A stretch of DNA of 7,178 bases from Clostridia bacterium. Lineage in GTDB: Bacteria; Bacillota_A; Clostridia; Oscillospirales; Acutalibacteraceae. Where the stretch lies: contig RZYX01000091.1 of NCBI GenBank assembly GCA_009930155.1, forward strand, positions 1 to 7,178. The letters are read 5' to 3'. Under the pieces are notes generated by a model. That model ran no database searches, was not told the origin of the DNA, and was given only the letters and a program-made list of their open reading frames with translations. Positions 1 through 7,120 of the stretch are shown here, in pieces. A program made the position numbers and the translations under genes. Numbering within the stretch: the first letter of the stretch is position 1; each line of letters starts with the position of its first letter.

Positions 1-2
1 CC

Positions 3-230
3 ACTACCCTCTACAGAGAAACTTTTTGTCGTAGTCTTCTTAAAACAATTGATAAATTCAATTTGCAGAATAACGTTATAATTGAATTAAAACGCGAAGA
101 TATTATTAAAACATTAAAAAAAATGCGTCCCGAACTAAAGATTTTTATTTATTCAGATTTTGAATATGGATTAGAAATGGCTCAAAAATATAAACTGCAA
201 GGTATTGTAATTTCTATTGATAAAATATGA
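3..230 (+). CDS. C-terminal fragment of an unrecognised protein, possibly glycerophosphodiester phosphodiesterase-like (5' partial)
   Basis: An open frame enters from the left edge and runs 75 codons to a TGA at 228-230. The other two forward frames are closed by stops early in the stretch. The visible peptide is rich in Lys, Ile, Leu and Glu. Its order is a helix ending in NNVIIELKRED, then TLKKMRPELK, then a helix with AQKYKLQGIVISIDKI at the end. This resembles the late part of the glycerophosphodiester phosphodiesterase barrel, where a strand and a 'lk.l.P.lk' segment are followed by an 'a.kyg.dgi' segment. The resemblance is weak and made by eye. If it is that family, the protein stops before the usual final strand and helix ('aH..G..v..WTvN'), so it would be truncated or divergent. 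The gene converges on purD with a single base between the two stop codons. Being a real coding end is fairly likely; the family is a guess. Confidence 0.45.
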   Translation, partial: TTLYRETFCRSLLKTIDKFNLQNNVIIELKREDIIKTLKKMRPELKIFIYSDFEYGLEMAQKYKLQGIVISIDKI

Positions 231-231
231 A

Positions 232-1494
232 CTATTTGTTACCTATGTCGGTTCTAAAATGCATTTTTTCAAAGTTTATCTGCCTAACGCCTTTATAAGC
301 CTTTTCAAGTGCATTTGCAAGTGTTGAGCCAAGAGCCGTAACGCCAAGAACTCTACCGCCATTTGTTTTAAATACGCCGTTTTCAAGCTTTGTGCCTGCA
401 TGATAAACTGTTAATCCGTCAAGCTGTCCGCTTGAATCAAGCCCTGTTATCTCTATGCCTTTTTTATAACTTTGAGGGTAGCCACCAGAAGCTAAAACAA
501 CACAAGCACAAGCATCATCATTCCACTCTATTTTAAGCTGTGCAAGGTTTTCATCCACAATTGCATCAACAATGTCAACAAGTGGAGTTTTAAGCCTTGG
601 CAAAACAACCTGTGTTTCTGGGTCACCAAATCTTGCATTATATTCAATAACCTTAACACCGTTTGGTGTCATCATAAGTCCAAAATACAAGCAACCTTTA
701 AAGCTCCTGCCCTCTTTGTTCATTGCGTTCATTGTCGGCAAAAAGATATTGTCCATACAATACTGAGAAATTTCATCTGTATAATAAGGGTTTGGACTTA
801 TTGTTCCCATTCCGCCTGTGTTAAGTCCTTTGTCGCCGTCCAATGCTCTTTTATGGTCCATTGACGAAACCATTGGACAAATTGTTTTACCATCTGTAAA
901 AGCAAGCACAGAAACCTCTGGGCCTGTTATAAACTCTTCAATAACTATTTGGTTGCCCGAAGCACCAAAAACTTTGTCATTCATTATTGAGTTGAGTGCA
1001 TCTTTTGCTTCATGCAAATCTTGTGCAATTACAACACCCTTACCAAGTGCAAGACCGTCTGCCTTTATAACAGTTGGAAATGTGTTTTGGCTTGTTATAT
1101 AGTCAAGTGCCTTTTCATAACCATCAAATACTTCATAACCTGCTGTTGGGATATTATATTTTTTCATAAGATTTTTTGAAAAAACCTTGCTACTTTCTAT
1201 CTCAGCAGCTTTTGCACTAGGGCCAAATGCACGGATTCCCTCCTGCTGCATTCTGTCAACCATACCCGCTGCAAGTGGATCATCAGGAGCAACAAAAACA
1301 AGGTCAATGGCAAGCTCTTTTGCAGCCTTTACCATGCCGTCAATATCCATTGCACCAATAGCAATACACTTTGCATCACACTCTATACCACCATTGCCAG
1401 GAGCACAAAAGACCTGTTCTACCTTATCGCTCTCCTTTAGCTTTCTGATAAGTGCATGCTCACGGCCACCTGAGCCAACCATAAGTATTTTCAT
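232..1494 (-). CDS. purD: Phosphoribosylamine--glycine ligase (GAR synthetase)
   Basis: This enzyme joins glycine to 5-phosphoribosylamine using ATP to make GAR, the second step of purine synthesis, in the cytoplasm. The protein is 420 residues, the usual size for bacterial PurD. The N-terminal domain starts with GSGGREHAL (7-15). The ATP-grasp domain carries IKADGLALGKGV (143-154), a KR..DGDKGLNTGGMG stretch ending at 230, and the metal-binding YNARFGDPETQ (285-295). The C-terminal domain has TNGGRVLGVTALG (377-389) and HFRTDIG (412-418). Residues 69-75 read APDDPLA, where B. subtilis and E. coli have a GPE.PL motif; I recall the same variant from other Clostridia. It is the last gene of the operon, 24 nt after the AICAR transformylase gene. 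Its ribosome-binding site is the weakest of the seven (GAAAGG, about 13 nt before ATG). It ends in TAG one base from the convergent gene on the other strand. No frameshift or missing core motif is seen. Confidence 0.97.
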   Translation of the reverse strand: MKILMVGSGGREHALIRKLKESDKVEQVFCAPGNGGIECDAKCIAIGAMDIDGMVKAAKELAIDLVFVAPDDPLAAGMVDRMQQEGIRAFGPSAKAAEIESSKVFSKNLMKKYNIPTAGYEVFDGYEKALDYITSQNTFPTVIKADGLALGKGVVIAQDLHEAKDALNSIMNDKVFGASGNQIVIEEFITGPEVSVLAFTDGKTICPMVSSMDHKRALDGDKGLNTGGMGTISPNPYYTDEISQYCMDNIFLPTMNAMNKEGRSFKGCLYFGLMMTPNGVKVIEYNARFGDPETQVVLPRLKTPLVDIVDAIVDENLAQLKIEWNDDACACVVLASGGYPQSYKKGIEITGLDSSGQLDGLTVYHAGTKLENGVFKTNGGRVLGVTALGSTLANALEKAYKGVRQINFEKMHFRTDIGNK

Positions 1495-1518
1495 AATATA
1501 TAAACAACCTTTCGGGGA

Positions 1519-2694
1519 TTAATGATGGAAAAGTCTGATACCTGTAAACACCATTGTCATATCATACTTGTTACATGTTTCGATAACATTATCGTCACGA
1601 ATTGAACCGCCCGCCTGTGCGATATACTTAACGCCTGTTCTGCTTGCTCTTTCAATATTATCACCAAATGGGAAAAATGCGTCTGAGCCAAGTGATACTC
1701 CTGTAAGAGTTTTAAGCCATGCTTTTTTCTCTTCCTTTGTAAATGGTTCTGGCTTTTTTGTAAAGAAGTTTTGCCAAATGCCATCTGCAAGTATATCCTC
1801 ATAATCATCTGATACATAGACATCAATTGTATTGTCTCTGTCTGGGCGACGAATATCGTCCTTAAATGGAAGATTAAGCACTTTTTCATGCTGTCTTAAA
1901 AACCAAACATCTGCCTTGTTGCCTGCAAGTCTTGTGCAGTGAACTCTTGACTGCTGGCCAGCGCCAACGCCAATTGCCTGTCCATCCTTTACATAGCAAA
2001 CAGAGTTTGACTGTGTATATTTAAGAGTGATGAGAGATATAAGCAAATCTTGAATTGCACTCTTTGGCAACTCTTTATTTTCTGTTACTATTTCTTTTAG
2101 AATGTCCTCATTAATTGCAAGTTCATTCCTACCCTGCTCAAATGTTATGCCAAAAATCTGCTTACGCTCTATCTTTTCAGGTACATAATTTTCATCAATC
2201 TTAATAATGTTGTATGTGCCTTTTCTTTTTGATTTCAAAATCTCAAGTGCCTGCGGCTCATAACCTGGAGCAATTACTCCGTCTGAAACCTCACGCTGAA
2301 TAAGCTTTGCTGTTGCTGTATCACAAACATCAGAAAGAGCGATAAAATCACCATAAGATGACATTCTGTCTGCTCCTCTTGCCTTTGCATAAGCACTAGC
2401 AAGTGGTGTAAGCTCAATATCGTCTACAAAACAAATCTTTTTAAGAGTTTCGCTAAGCGGAGTTCCGATTGCTGCACCAGCAGGGCTTACATGCTTAAAT
2501 GATGCTGCTGCAACTTCGCCCGTTGCCTTTTTAAGTTCTTTTACAAGCTGATAGCTGTTAAATGCGTCCATAAAATTAATGTAACCTGGACGGCCGTTTA
2601 AAACCTCTATTGGCAAGTCTTTACCGTTTGCCATAAAAATCCTAGATGGAATTTGGTTTGGATTACAACCATATTTAAGTGAAAGCTCGTTCAT
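1519..2694 (-). CDS. Monofunctional AICAR transformylase (PurH-like, no cyclohydrolase domain)
   Basis: This should transfer a formyl group from 10-formyltetrahydrofolate to AICAR, giving FAICAR, the ninth step of IMP synthesis. The protein is 391 residues against about 510-530 for bifunctional PurH, and it lacks the N-terminal methylglyoxal-synthase-like IMP cyclohydrolase domain. The catalytic Lys-His pair of the family is present in SFKHVSPAGAA (Lys67, His68; compare KHvNPCG in standard PurH). Further motifs are RGADRMSSYGDFIALSD (106-122), KYTQSNSV (225-232), GAGQQSRVHC (244-253) and SDAFFPFGDNIERA (337-350). The C terminus is GGSIRDD.VI..C ending FTGIRLFHH, which matches the usual PurH ending. 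The start has a strong AAGGAG site 7 nt upstream (2702-2707), and the gene lies 14 nt after the PurO-like gene, which supplies the missing cyclohydrolase. This is the shorter clostridial transformylase type. The formate-dependent archaeal PurP is unlikely because the PurH motifs are intact. Confidence 0.93.
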   Translation of the reverse strand: MNELSLKYGCNPNQIPSRIFMANGKDLPIEVLNGRPGYINFMDAFNSYQLVKELKKATGEVAAASFKHVSPAGAAIGTPLSETLKKICFVDDIELTPLASAYAKARGADRMSSYGDFIALSDVCDTATAKLIQREVSDGVIAPGYEPQALEILKSKRKGTYNIIKIDENYVPEKIERKQIFGITFEQGRNELAINEDILKEIVTENKELPKSAIQDLLISLITLKYTQSNSVCYVKDGQAIGVGAGQQSRVHCTRLAGNKADVWFLRQHEKVLNLPFKDDIRRPDRDNTIDVYVSDDYEDILADGIWQNFFTKKPEPFTKEEKKAWLKTLTGVSLGSDAFFPFGDNIERASRTGVKYIAQAGGSIRDDNVIETCNKYDMTMVFTGIRLFHH

Positions 2695-2708
2695 CGTTTA
2701 TCTCCTTT

Positions 2709-3419
2709 TTAATTATTCTTATTTATTATTCTTGTGTCACACTTACCTGTTTTAATGTTTATAAAACGGGTAAAAAGTGAAACCTTATTATCATCATTAA
2801 GGCTATTCCAGATGCTATTTGTATACTCATCGATATCGCCTTTTATCGCTACCAAAGTTGGCTCGCCCTCATATGAAGGAATTGGATTACCATCACACTT
2901 ATACGTGTGTATAAAATGGCCTTGTCCACTAATTGGATTGCTATATTCAAAGAAAAGCCTTTGAGCAGAATCAGAGTTACCGTTTGCACTTTTAAGGATA
3001 GAAAGTTTGTATGAAAAATCTTCAACTGTTTTTACAATACCAGAAATTCTTGGTGTAAAGTTTGGCTCATCTGGCTCAAATGTGCGTGTACGAAGAGCTG
3101 ATTCAAAATTTTCACCTTTTTTAATAAAATCATATATTGTATCTGTTTGGTCACCATTTGTTACTATTGTGTCGTTTCCAAATACTCTTACAGGTGCATA
3201 AATAATAAGTGACGGGTCTACAAGCTTTGCCTCATCAAACGCTTGTGTTCTTATACCCTGCTCGTATTCTTTAAAAATTCTGTTACGGCTATTTTCACTT
3301 CTACCCATTATAAAATAAGCAATAACTGCATTCTCACCGTCTTCACTTTTACCAAGAATTATGCCTCTACCAGGATATGCATTTGCCTGTAAATCGTCTT
3401 CTATATTTATGATTTTCAT
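2709..3419 (-). CDS. purO: IMP cyclohydrolase, PurO-like
   Basis: This is predicted to close the purine ring by converting FAICAR to IMP, the last step of the pathway. The protein has 236 residues, a little longer than archaeal PurO (about 200). The family's N-terminal signature is clear: AYPGRGIILG (14-23) followed by FIMGRSENSRNR (36-47). Other likely conserved blocks are TNGDQTD (87-93), RTFEPDEPNFTPRISG (112-127) and GQGHFIHTY (165-173). Archaeal PurO has an N-terminal-nucleophile-hydrolase-like fold and is unrelated to the cyclohydrolase domain of PurH. Its position directly before a PurH-like protein that lacks that domain supports the role. It lies 16 nt after purN, with an AAGGGG ribosome-binding site 10 nt before ATG (3430-3436), and 14 nt before the transformylase gene. 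The short polar tail (IINKNN) appears unconserved. The family call is firm; the activity is inferred from family and context. The symbol is borrowed from the archaeal gene. Confidence 0.9.
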   Translation of the reverse strand: MKIINIEDDLQANAYPGRGIILGKSEDGENAVIAYFIMGRSENSRNRIFKEYEQGIRTQAFDEAKLVDPSLIIYAPVRVFGNDTIVTNGDQTDTIYDFIKKGENFESALRTRTFEPDEPNFTPRISGIVKTVEDFSYKLSILKSANGNSDSAQRLFFEYSNPISGQGHFIHTYKCDGNPIPSYEGEPTLVAIKGDIDEYTNSIWNSLNDDNKVSLFTRFINIKTGKCDTRIINKNN

Positions 3420-3435
3420 TTATGTAATTCCCCTT

Positions 3436-4059
3436 TTAATCTATCTGTGTTATGTTTTTGGTAACATTTATTCTGCCTTCACAAAACAATGAAACAGCCT
3501 TTGGCAAAATCTCCCACTCTGCTTGCTCCATTATTCTCTTTTGTAAAATTTCAGGAGTGTCAGAGTTTTGCACTTCTACAGCCTTTTGCAATATTATTGC
3601 CCCGCCATCAGTTATCTCATTAACAAAATGAACTGTTGCACCCGTTATTTTTACGCCCTTCTCAAGTACAGCCTTATGGACTCTAAGCCCATAAAAACCA
3701 TCCCCACAAAATGCAGGAATAAGAGATGGATGGACATTTATTATTTTGTTTTTAAAAGTATCCGTTACTTCTTTATCAAGTATTGAAAGATAACCAGCAA
3801 GCACAATCAAATCCGCTTTACATTCAAGCAGTTTGTTTAAAATTGCTTTGTTATGTTCTGCGATACTCGCAAAGCTTTTCCTTGCAATTACACTTGTTGC
3901 TATTCCTGCATTTTCCGCACGAGTTAGTGCAAATGCACCCTCTTTGTCAGAAATAACATTAGTTATTTTACCATTTTTTATGCTACCACTGTTTTGGGCA
4001 TCAATAAGTGCCTGCAAGTTTGTACCGCCACCTGATACCAAAACAACAATATTTAGCAT
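3436..4059 (-). CDS. purN: Phosphoribosylglycinamide formyltransferase (GAR transformylase)
   Basis: This enzyme formylates GAR to FGAR with 10-formyltetrahydrofolate, the third step of purine synthesis. The protein is 207 residues, typical of PurN. The phosphate-binding loop is VSGGGTNLQ (8-16). The folate-site segment is LAGYLSIL (87-94). The catalytic triad of the family is visible: Asn108 and His110 in [11 protein letters not shown] (107-117) and Asp151 in EITDGGAII (148-156). The [13 protein letters not shown] segment (118-130) stands where other PurN proteins have a G..G...H.A motif. The ATG overlaps the end of purM by 7 nt (ATG at 4059-4057, purM TAA at 4055-4053). Its GGGAG ribosome-binding site lies inside purM, 7 nt upstream, so the two are probably translationally coupled. 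The last dozen residues (from about [10 protein letters not shown]) look like a variable tail. Confidence 0.96.
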   Translation of the reverse strand: MLNIVVLVSGGGTNLQALIDAQNSGSIKNGKITNVISDKEGAFALTRAENAGIATSVIARKSFASIAEHNKAILNKLLECKADLIVLAGYLSILDKEVTDTFKNKIINVHPSLIPAFCGDGFYGLRVHKAVLEKGVKITGATVHFVNEITDGGAIILQKAVEVQNSDTPEILQKRIMEQAEWEILPKAVSLFCEGRINVTKNITQID

Positions 4060-5084
4060 ATTTCTACTCCCTTTTCACCCGACTGAATTTCGCCAATAAT
4101 ATTTGCTTTTTCACCGCATAAATTAAGGATACGAACAGCCTCATCTGCCTTGTCTGATGCTACTACAATGCAAAGACCAACGCCCATATTAAATGTGTTA
4201 AACATATCATGCTCGCTAATTGATTCTCTTTGAATAAGTTTGAATATCGGTTTAATGTCAACCTTTGACTTTTCGATAACCGCTTTTGTATTATCCTTAA
4301 GCATGCGTGGTATATTCTCGTAAAATCCGCCACCTGTTATGTGAGAAATTGCATGAACATCAACCTTTGACATAAGCTCTAAAAGTGATTTTACATATAT
4401 TCTTGTAGGAGTAAGAAGCTCTTCTCCTAAAGTTTTTCCAAGTTCCTGAGAATAAACTTCAAGTCTTTCACCTGTTATGTTAAATACTTTGCGTATAAGT
4501 GAAAATCCATTTGAGTGAACACCCGATGAAGAAACTGCAATAATTGCATCTCCCTCTTTGAGCTTATTTGAATCAACAAGTTTTTCCTTGTCAGCCATGC
4601 CAACACAGAAGCCTGCAAGGTCGTATTCGTCAACTGGATAGAAACCTGGCATCTCTGCTGTTTCTCCGCCGATTAAAGCACAGCCAGCCTGAACGCAGCC
4701 CTCTGCAACACCAGATACAATCTCTGCAACCCTTGACGGAACATTCTTGCCTACTGCAATATAATCAAGGAAGAAAAGTGGTTGTGCACCAGAACACGCA
4801 ACATCATTTGCACACATTGCAACACAGTCAATACCTACTGTGTCGTGCTTGTCTAACAAAAACGCAATTTTAAGCTTTGTTCCTACTCCATCTGTACCAG
4901 AAACAAGAATAGGCTCTTTGATACCTGACATATTTGGCTTGAATAAACCACCAAATCCACCAAGACCAGACATTACACCCTCGATATTTGTTCTTTGAAC
5001 ATGCTCTTTCATAAGCTCAACAGATTTATAACCTGCTGTTACATCAACGCCAGCATTTTTGTAGCTTTCACTAAAACTTTTCAT
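4053..5084 (-). CDS. purM: Phosphoribosylformylglycinamidine cyclo-ligase (AIR synthetase)
   Basis: This enzyme closes the imidazole ring of FGAM with ATP to give AIR, the fifth step. I place the start at the ATG at 5084-5082, giving 343 residues (B. subtilis PurM is about 346). The protein then opens [19 protein letters not shown], matching the family's SYK.AGVD.. start, and a GGGAGA ribosome-binding site lies 10 nt upstream. An in-frame ATG at 5135 would add 17 unconserved residues and overlap the end of purF, so it was not used. Motifs, numbered from this start, are [11 protein letters not shown] (62-72), [12 protein letters not shown] (84-95), GGETAEMPG (139-147), [11 protein letters not shown] (186-196) and [13 protein letters not shown] (248-260), all standard for the PurM/SelD-type ATP-binding superfamily. 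The gene begins 25 nt after purF and overlaps purN by 7 nt. No key residue appears missing. Confidence 0.96.
   Translation of the reverse strand: MKSFSESYKNAGVDVTAGYKSVELMKEHVQRTNIEGVMSGLGGFGGLFKPNMSGIKEPILVSGTDGVGTKLKIAFLLDKHDTVGIDCVAMCANDVACSGAQPLFFLDYIAVGKNVPSRVAEIVSGVAEGCVQAGCALIGGETAEMPGFYPVDEYDLAGFCVGMADKEKLVDSNKLKEGDAIIAVSSSGVHSNGFSLIRKVFNITGERLEVYSQELGKTLGEELLTPTRIYVKSLLELMSKVDVHAISHITGGGFYENIPRMLKDNTKAVIEKSKVDIKPIFKLIQRESISEHDMFNTFNMGVGLCIVVASDKADEAVRILNLCGEKANIIGEIQSGEKGVEIC
4067..4071 (-). promoter_or_regulatory. Ribosome-binding site of purN inside purM
   Basis: GGGAG on the minus strand, within the last codons of purM, is 7 nt before the purN ATG at 4059. Because the purN start overlaps the purM stop (ATGCTAA), ribosomes ending purM can restart directly on purN. 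This suggests coupled, matched synthesis of the two enzymes. Confidence 0.7.
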
Positions 5085-5094
5085 AGATTCGTTT

Positions 5095-5100
5095 TCTCCC
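5095..5100 (-). promoter_or_regulatory. Ribosome-binding site deciding the purM start
   Basis: GGGAGA on the minus strand lies 10 nt before the ATG at 5084. It sits in the 25-nt gap after the purF stop codon. Together with the conserved SYKNAGVD beginning of the protein, it favours this ATG over the in-frame ATG at 5135, which lies inside purF. Confidence 0.75.
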
Positions 5101-5109
5101 AATAATTTA

Positions 5110-6555
5110 TTATAAACTTTCAAGTTTTCTTGCAAACTTATCCTCTAATTTCTCCTGCGGAGGTTCTGTCGGATATTCTCCTGTGAAACACGCATCACAA
5201 AAGCCACAGTTTGACTCGTGCGATATATTTCTTAAACCGTTAATACTCAAATAGCCAAGTGTGTCCGCACCGATAGACTGCCTTATCTCTTCCTGTGTCA
5301 TACGGCAAGCTATCAAATGCTCTTTTGAGTTAATATCTGTACCATAGTAACAGACATTTATAAATGGCGGAGATGAAATACGCACATGAACTTCTTTTGC
5401 TCCACCATCTCTCATTAATCGAACAATCTTTGCAATTGTTGTACCTCTTACTATTGAATCATCTATAAGTACTACACGCTTACCTTTTACTGCAGATGCT
5501 ATAGGGTTAAGTTTAATATGCACTGAACGCTCACGCTTAATCTGCGAATCTTGAATAAAGGTTCTGCCTATATATTTATTTTTAATAAATCCCATGCCAT
5601 ATGGTATGCCCGACTCATTTGCATATCCAATTGCTGCATCATTACCCGAGTCTGGAACTCCAACTACAATGTCTGCATCAACAGGATACTCCTTTGCAAG
5701 AATTGCACCAGCATGTTGCCTTACAAGGTGTACGCTAACTCCGTTTATTATAGAGTCTGGTCTTGCAAAATAAACATATTCAAAAACACAAAACGAAGTC
5801 TTTTGACCGCAATTATCAGTAATACTACGAAGACCGTTCTTGTCTGCTATTACTATTTCGCCTGGCTTAACATCTCTTATAAAAGTTGCACCGATACTGT
5901 CAAGTGCACAACTTTCAGAGCAAAAAATATATTCACCATTAAGCTCGCCTATGCAAAGAGGACGAAATCCATGTGGATCTCTTGCAGCAATTAATTTATG
6001 TGGTGACATCATAACAAATGAATAAGCACCTTGTATTCTCTTCATAATATTATTAATTGCATTCTCAACACTTCCTGCATTTAGCCTTTCTCTAGCTACC
6101 AAGTATGCTATAAGCTCTGCATCTGTGTTGGTTTGAAAAATTGCGCCCTGCTTTTCAAGGTGTTCTTTTACTTCAACCGTATTTGTAAGTTTGCCGTTGT
6201 TCGCAATAGACATCGAGCCCTTTGCGTACCTCATAACAAGTGGTTGTGAATTAAAAAATCCACACTCACCGCTTTGAGAATAGCGAACATGGCCAATTGC
6301 CATATCTGCCTTTCCGTTGCTTGCAAGTTTTTTCATAACATCTGGAGTAAACACTTCAAAAACCAAACCAAGCCCTCGATGATAATTTACATTTCCATCA
6401 TTACTTAATGCTATTCCACAGCTTACTTGCCCTCTGTGTTGAATTGCAAATAATGCAAGGTATGCCTCATTTGACAATTTTGTTGCATCTCCAGTGTTGC
6501 TATATACCCCAAAAATTCCGCATTCCTCGTGAATTTTGTTTTGCATATTAAGCAT
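5110..6555 (-). CDS. purF: Amidophosphoribosyltransferase (Fe-S, propeptide-type)
   Basis: This is the committing enzyme of purine synthesis: PRPP plus glutamine gives 5-phosphoribosylamine. The protein has 481 residues. The glutaminase (Ntn hydrolase) domain would be exposed by cutting before Cys12 in [10 protein letters not shown], leaving an 11-residue propeptide as in B. subtilis. Other parts of that domain are [14 protein letters not shown] (37-50), GHVRYSQSG (88-96) and RDPHGFRPL (192-200). The PRPP site is [13 protein letters not shown] (361-373), preceded by [10 protein letters not shown] (299-308). Cysteines fit a [4Fe-4S] cluster of the B. subtilis type: Cys256 ([14 protein letters not shown]), Cys417 (ACRMT) and a C-terminal [15 protein letters not shown] with Cys450, 453 and 456. 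The first ATG lies 6 nt after purE. A second ATG three codons in (6546-6544) has its own GTGGGG site and would give an 8-residue propeptide. The choice is open, but the mature enzyme would be the same. In B. subtilis the cluster controls stability and the enzyme is inhibited by purine nucleotides; the same is likely here. Confidence 0.97.
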   Translation of the reverse strand: MLNMQNKIHEECGIFGVYSNTGDATKLSNEAYLALFAIQHRGQVSCGIALSNDGNVNYHRGLGLVFEVFTPDVMKKLASNGKADMAIGHVRYSQSGECGFFNSQPLVMRYAKGSMSIANNGKLTNTVEVKEHLEKQGAIFQTNTDAELIAYLVARERLNAGSVENAINNIMKRIQGAYSFVMMSPHKLIAARDPHGFRPLCIGELNGEYIFCSESCALDSIGATFIRDVKPGEIVIADKNGLRSITDNCGQKTSFCVFEYVYFARPDSIINGVSVHLVRQHAGAILAKEYPVDADIVVGVPDSGNDAAIGYANESGIPYGMGFIKNKYIGRTFIQDSQIKRERSVHIKLNPIASAVKGKRVVLIDDSIVRGTTIAKIVRLMRDGGAKEVHVRISSPPFINVCYYGTDINSKEHLIACRMTQEEIRQSIGADTLGYLSINGLRNISHESNCGFCDACFTGEYPTEPPQEKLEDKFARKLESL

Positions 6556-6561
6556 ACCCCA

Positions 6562-7056
6562 CTATATTTCCTGAATTTTTGCTTGAAGCTCTTTATCTTT
6601 ATTTGCTATTGCATCGTTCATTTCCTTTTTCATATCACACAGCTTGTCCGCAAGTGTGCTGTCAGACAAAGCCAGAATCTGTGCTGCAAGAATAGCTGCA
6701 TTCTTTGCACCGTCAATAGCAACTGTTGCTACAGGAATGCCACTTGGCATCTGAACTGTTGCAAGCAATGCATCAAGCCCGTCCAAAGAAGATTTGATTG
6801 GAATTCCAATCACAGGGATTGTTGTGTGTGCTGCAATTACACCTGCAAGATGCGCTGCCATACCTGCCGCAGCTATAATTACACCAAAGCCATTCTTTGC
6901 TGCATTTTTTGAGAACTCTGCTGAAGCATCAGGAGTTCTGTGTGCTGACATAACATGAACCTCAAAAGGTATTTCAAGTTCTTTTAGCTGTTTTATTGCC
7001 ACACTTACTTTAGGAAAATCACTATCGCTTCCCATTATAATAGCTACTTTTTTCAT
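6562..7056 (-). CDS. purE: N5-carboxyaminoimidazole ribonucleotide mutase (class I PurE)
   Basis: PurE makes 4-carboxy-AIR (CAIR), the sixth step. Class I enzymes convert N5-CAIR produced by PurK. The protein is 164 residues, the usual size. Motifs are GSDSD (9-13), SAHRTP (37-42) with His39 in the place of the catalytic E. coli His45, AGMAAHLAGV (64-73), PVIGIPI (81-87) and VQMPSGIPVATVAI (101-114). The LDGLDALL segment and the VQMP.GIPV stretch are those of class I rather than the direct carboxylase class II. One detail is Ala71, where E. coli and many others have Pro in HLPG. The C-terminal 40 residues form a charged helix. It is the first gene of the operon, behind a strong promoter and an AGGGAG ribosome-binding site 11 nt before the ATG. 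No purK is next to it, unlike in E. coli and B. subtilis, so the source of N5-CAIR is not shown here. Confidence 0.96.
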   Translation of the reverse strand: MKKVAIIMGSDSDFPKVSVAIKQLKELEIPFEVHVMSAHRTPDASAEFSKNAAKNGFGVIIAAAGMAAHLAGVIAAHTTIPVIGIPIKSSLDGLDALLATVQMPSGIPVATVAIDGAKNAAILAAQILALSDSTLADKLCDMKKEMNDAIANKDKELQAKIQEI

Positions 7057-7067
7057 ACCTAAAATCT

Positions 7068-7073
7068 CTCCCT
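7068..7073 (-). promoter_or_regulatory. Ribosome-binding site of purE
   Basis: AGGGAG on the minus strand lies 11 nt before the purE ATG at 7056, inside the short predicted leader. It supports this start and is of the same purine-rich type as the sites of the other genes in the operon. Confidence 0.75.
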
Positions 7074-7091
7074 GTAATTTAGTATATATAC

Positions 7092-7120
7092 ATCATATGG
7101 AATTTTTTTGTAAATTTCAA
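7092..7120 (-). promoter_or_regulatory. Sigma-A-type promoter of the pur operon
   Basis: Reading the minus strand, TTGAAA (7120-7115) and TATGAT (7097-7092) are separated by exactly 17 bp. Each differs from the consensus hexamer by one base. Transcription would start near 7085, giving a leader of about 29 nt. The upstream flank (7121-7178) is very AT-rich, which could act as an UP element. This is the only good hexamer pair I see in the stretch before purE. The leader is too short for a purine or PRPP riboswitch, so control, if any, should act on the promoter itself. Confidence 0.75.

Larger units (their letters stand above)
232..7085 (-). other. Predicted transcription unit purE-purF-purM-purN-purO-purH'-purD
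   Basis: All seven genes lie on one strand behind one visible promoter. The spacings in order are 6, 25, -7 (overlap), 16, 14 and 24 nt, leaving no room for internal terminators, and I see no internal promoter in the gaps. The set covers pathway steps 1, 2, 3, 5, 6, 9 and 10 to IMP. Genes for steps 4, 7 and 8 (purL/Q/S, purC, purB) and purK are absent. No hairpin followed by a U-run is found after purD, so the 3' end of the transcript is not defined and may run into the convergent gene. Confidence 0.8.

Noticed and set aside
106..135. Run of eight A (T-run on the minus strand) as a terminator after purD
   Set aside because: The minus-strand bases before the T-run do not form a GC-rich hairpin, and the run lies inside the forward coding frame (Lys codons).
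1557..1889. A 110-codon minus-strand open frame inside the AICAR transformylase gene
   Set aside because: It is a different frame of the same strand, fully covered by conserved transformylase sequence, with no matching motif.
5085..5135. 17-codon N-terminal extension of purM overlapping purF
   Set aside because: The extension is not like PurM starts. The ATG at 5084 has a GGGAGA site 10 nt upstream and gives the family's usual beginning.
5551..5994. A 147-codon forward open frame opposite purF
   Set aside because: It lies wholly antisense to the conserved PRPP-site and glutaminase regions of purF. Its product is rich in Cys, Tyr and Asn without family motifs, and no convincing ribosome-binding site was seen. 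It is a shadow of purF.
6529..6912. A 127-codon forward open frame opposite purE and the start of purF
   Set aside because: Its Cys-rich composition comes from reading the complement of Ala/Gly codons of purE. It crosses the purE/purF junction with no sign of selection of its own.
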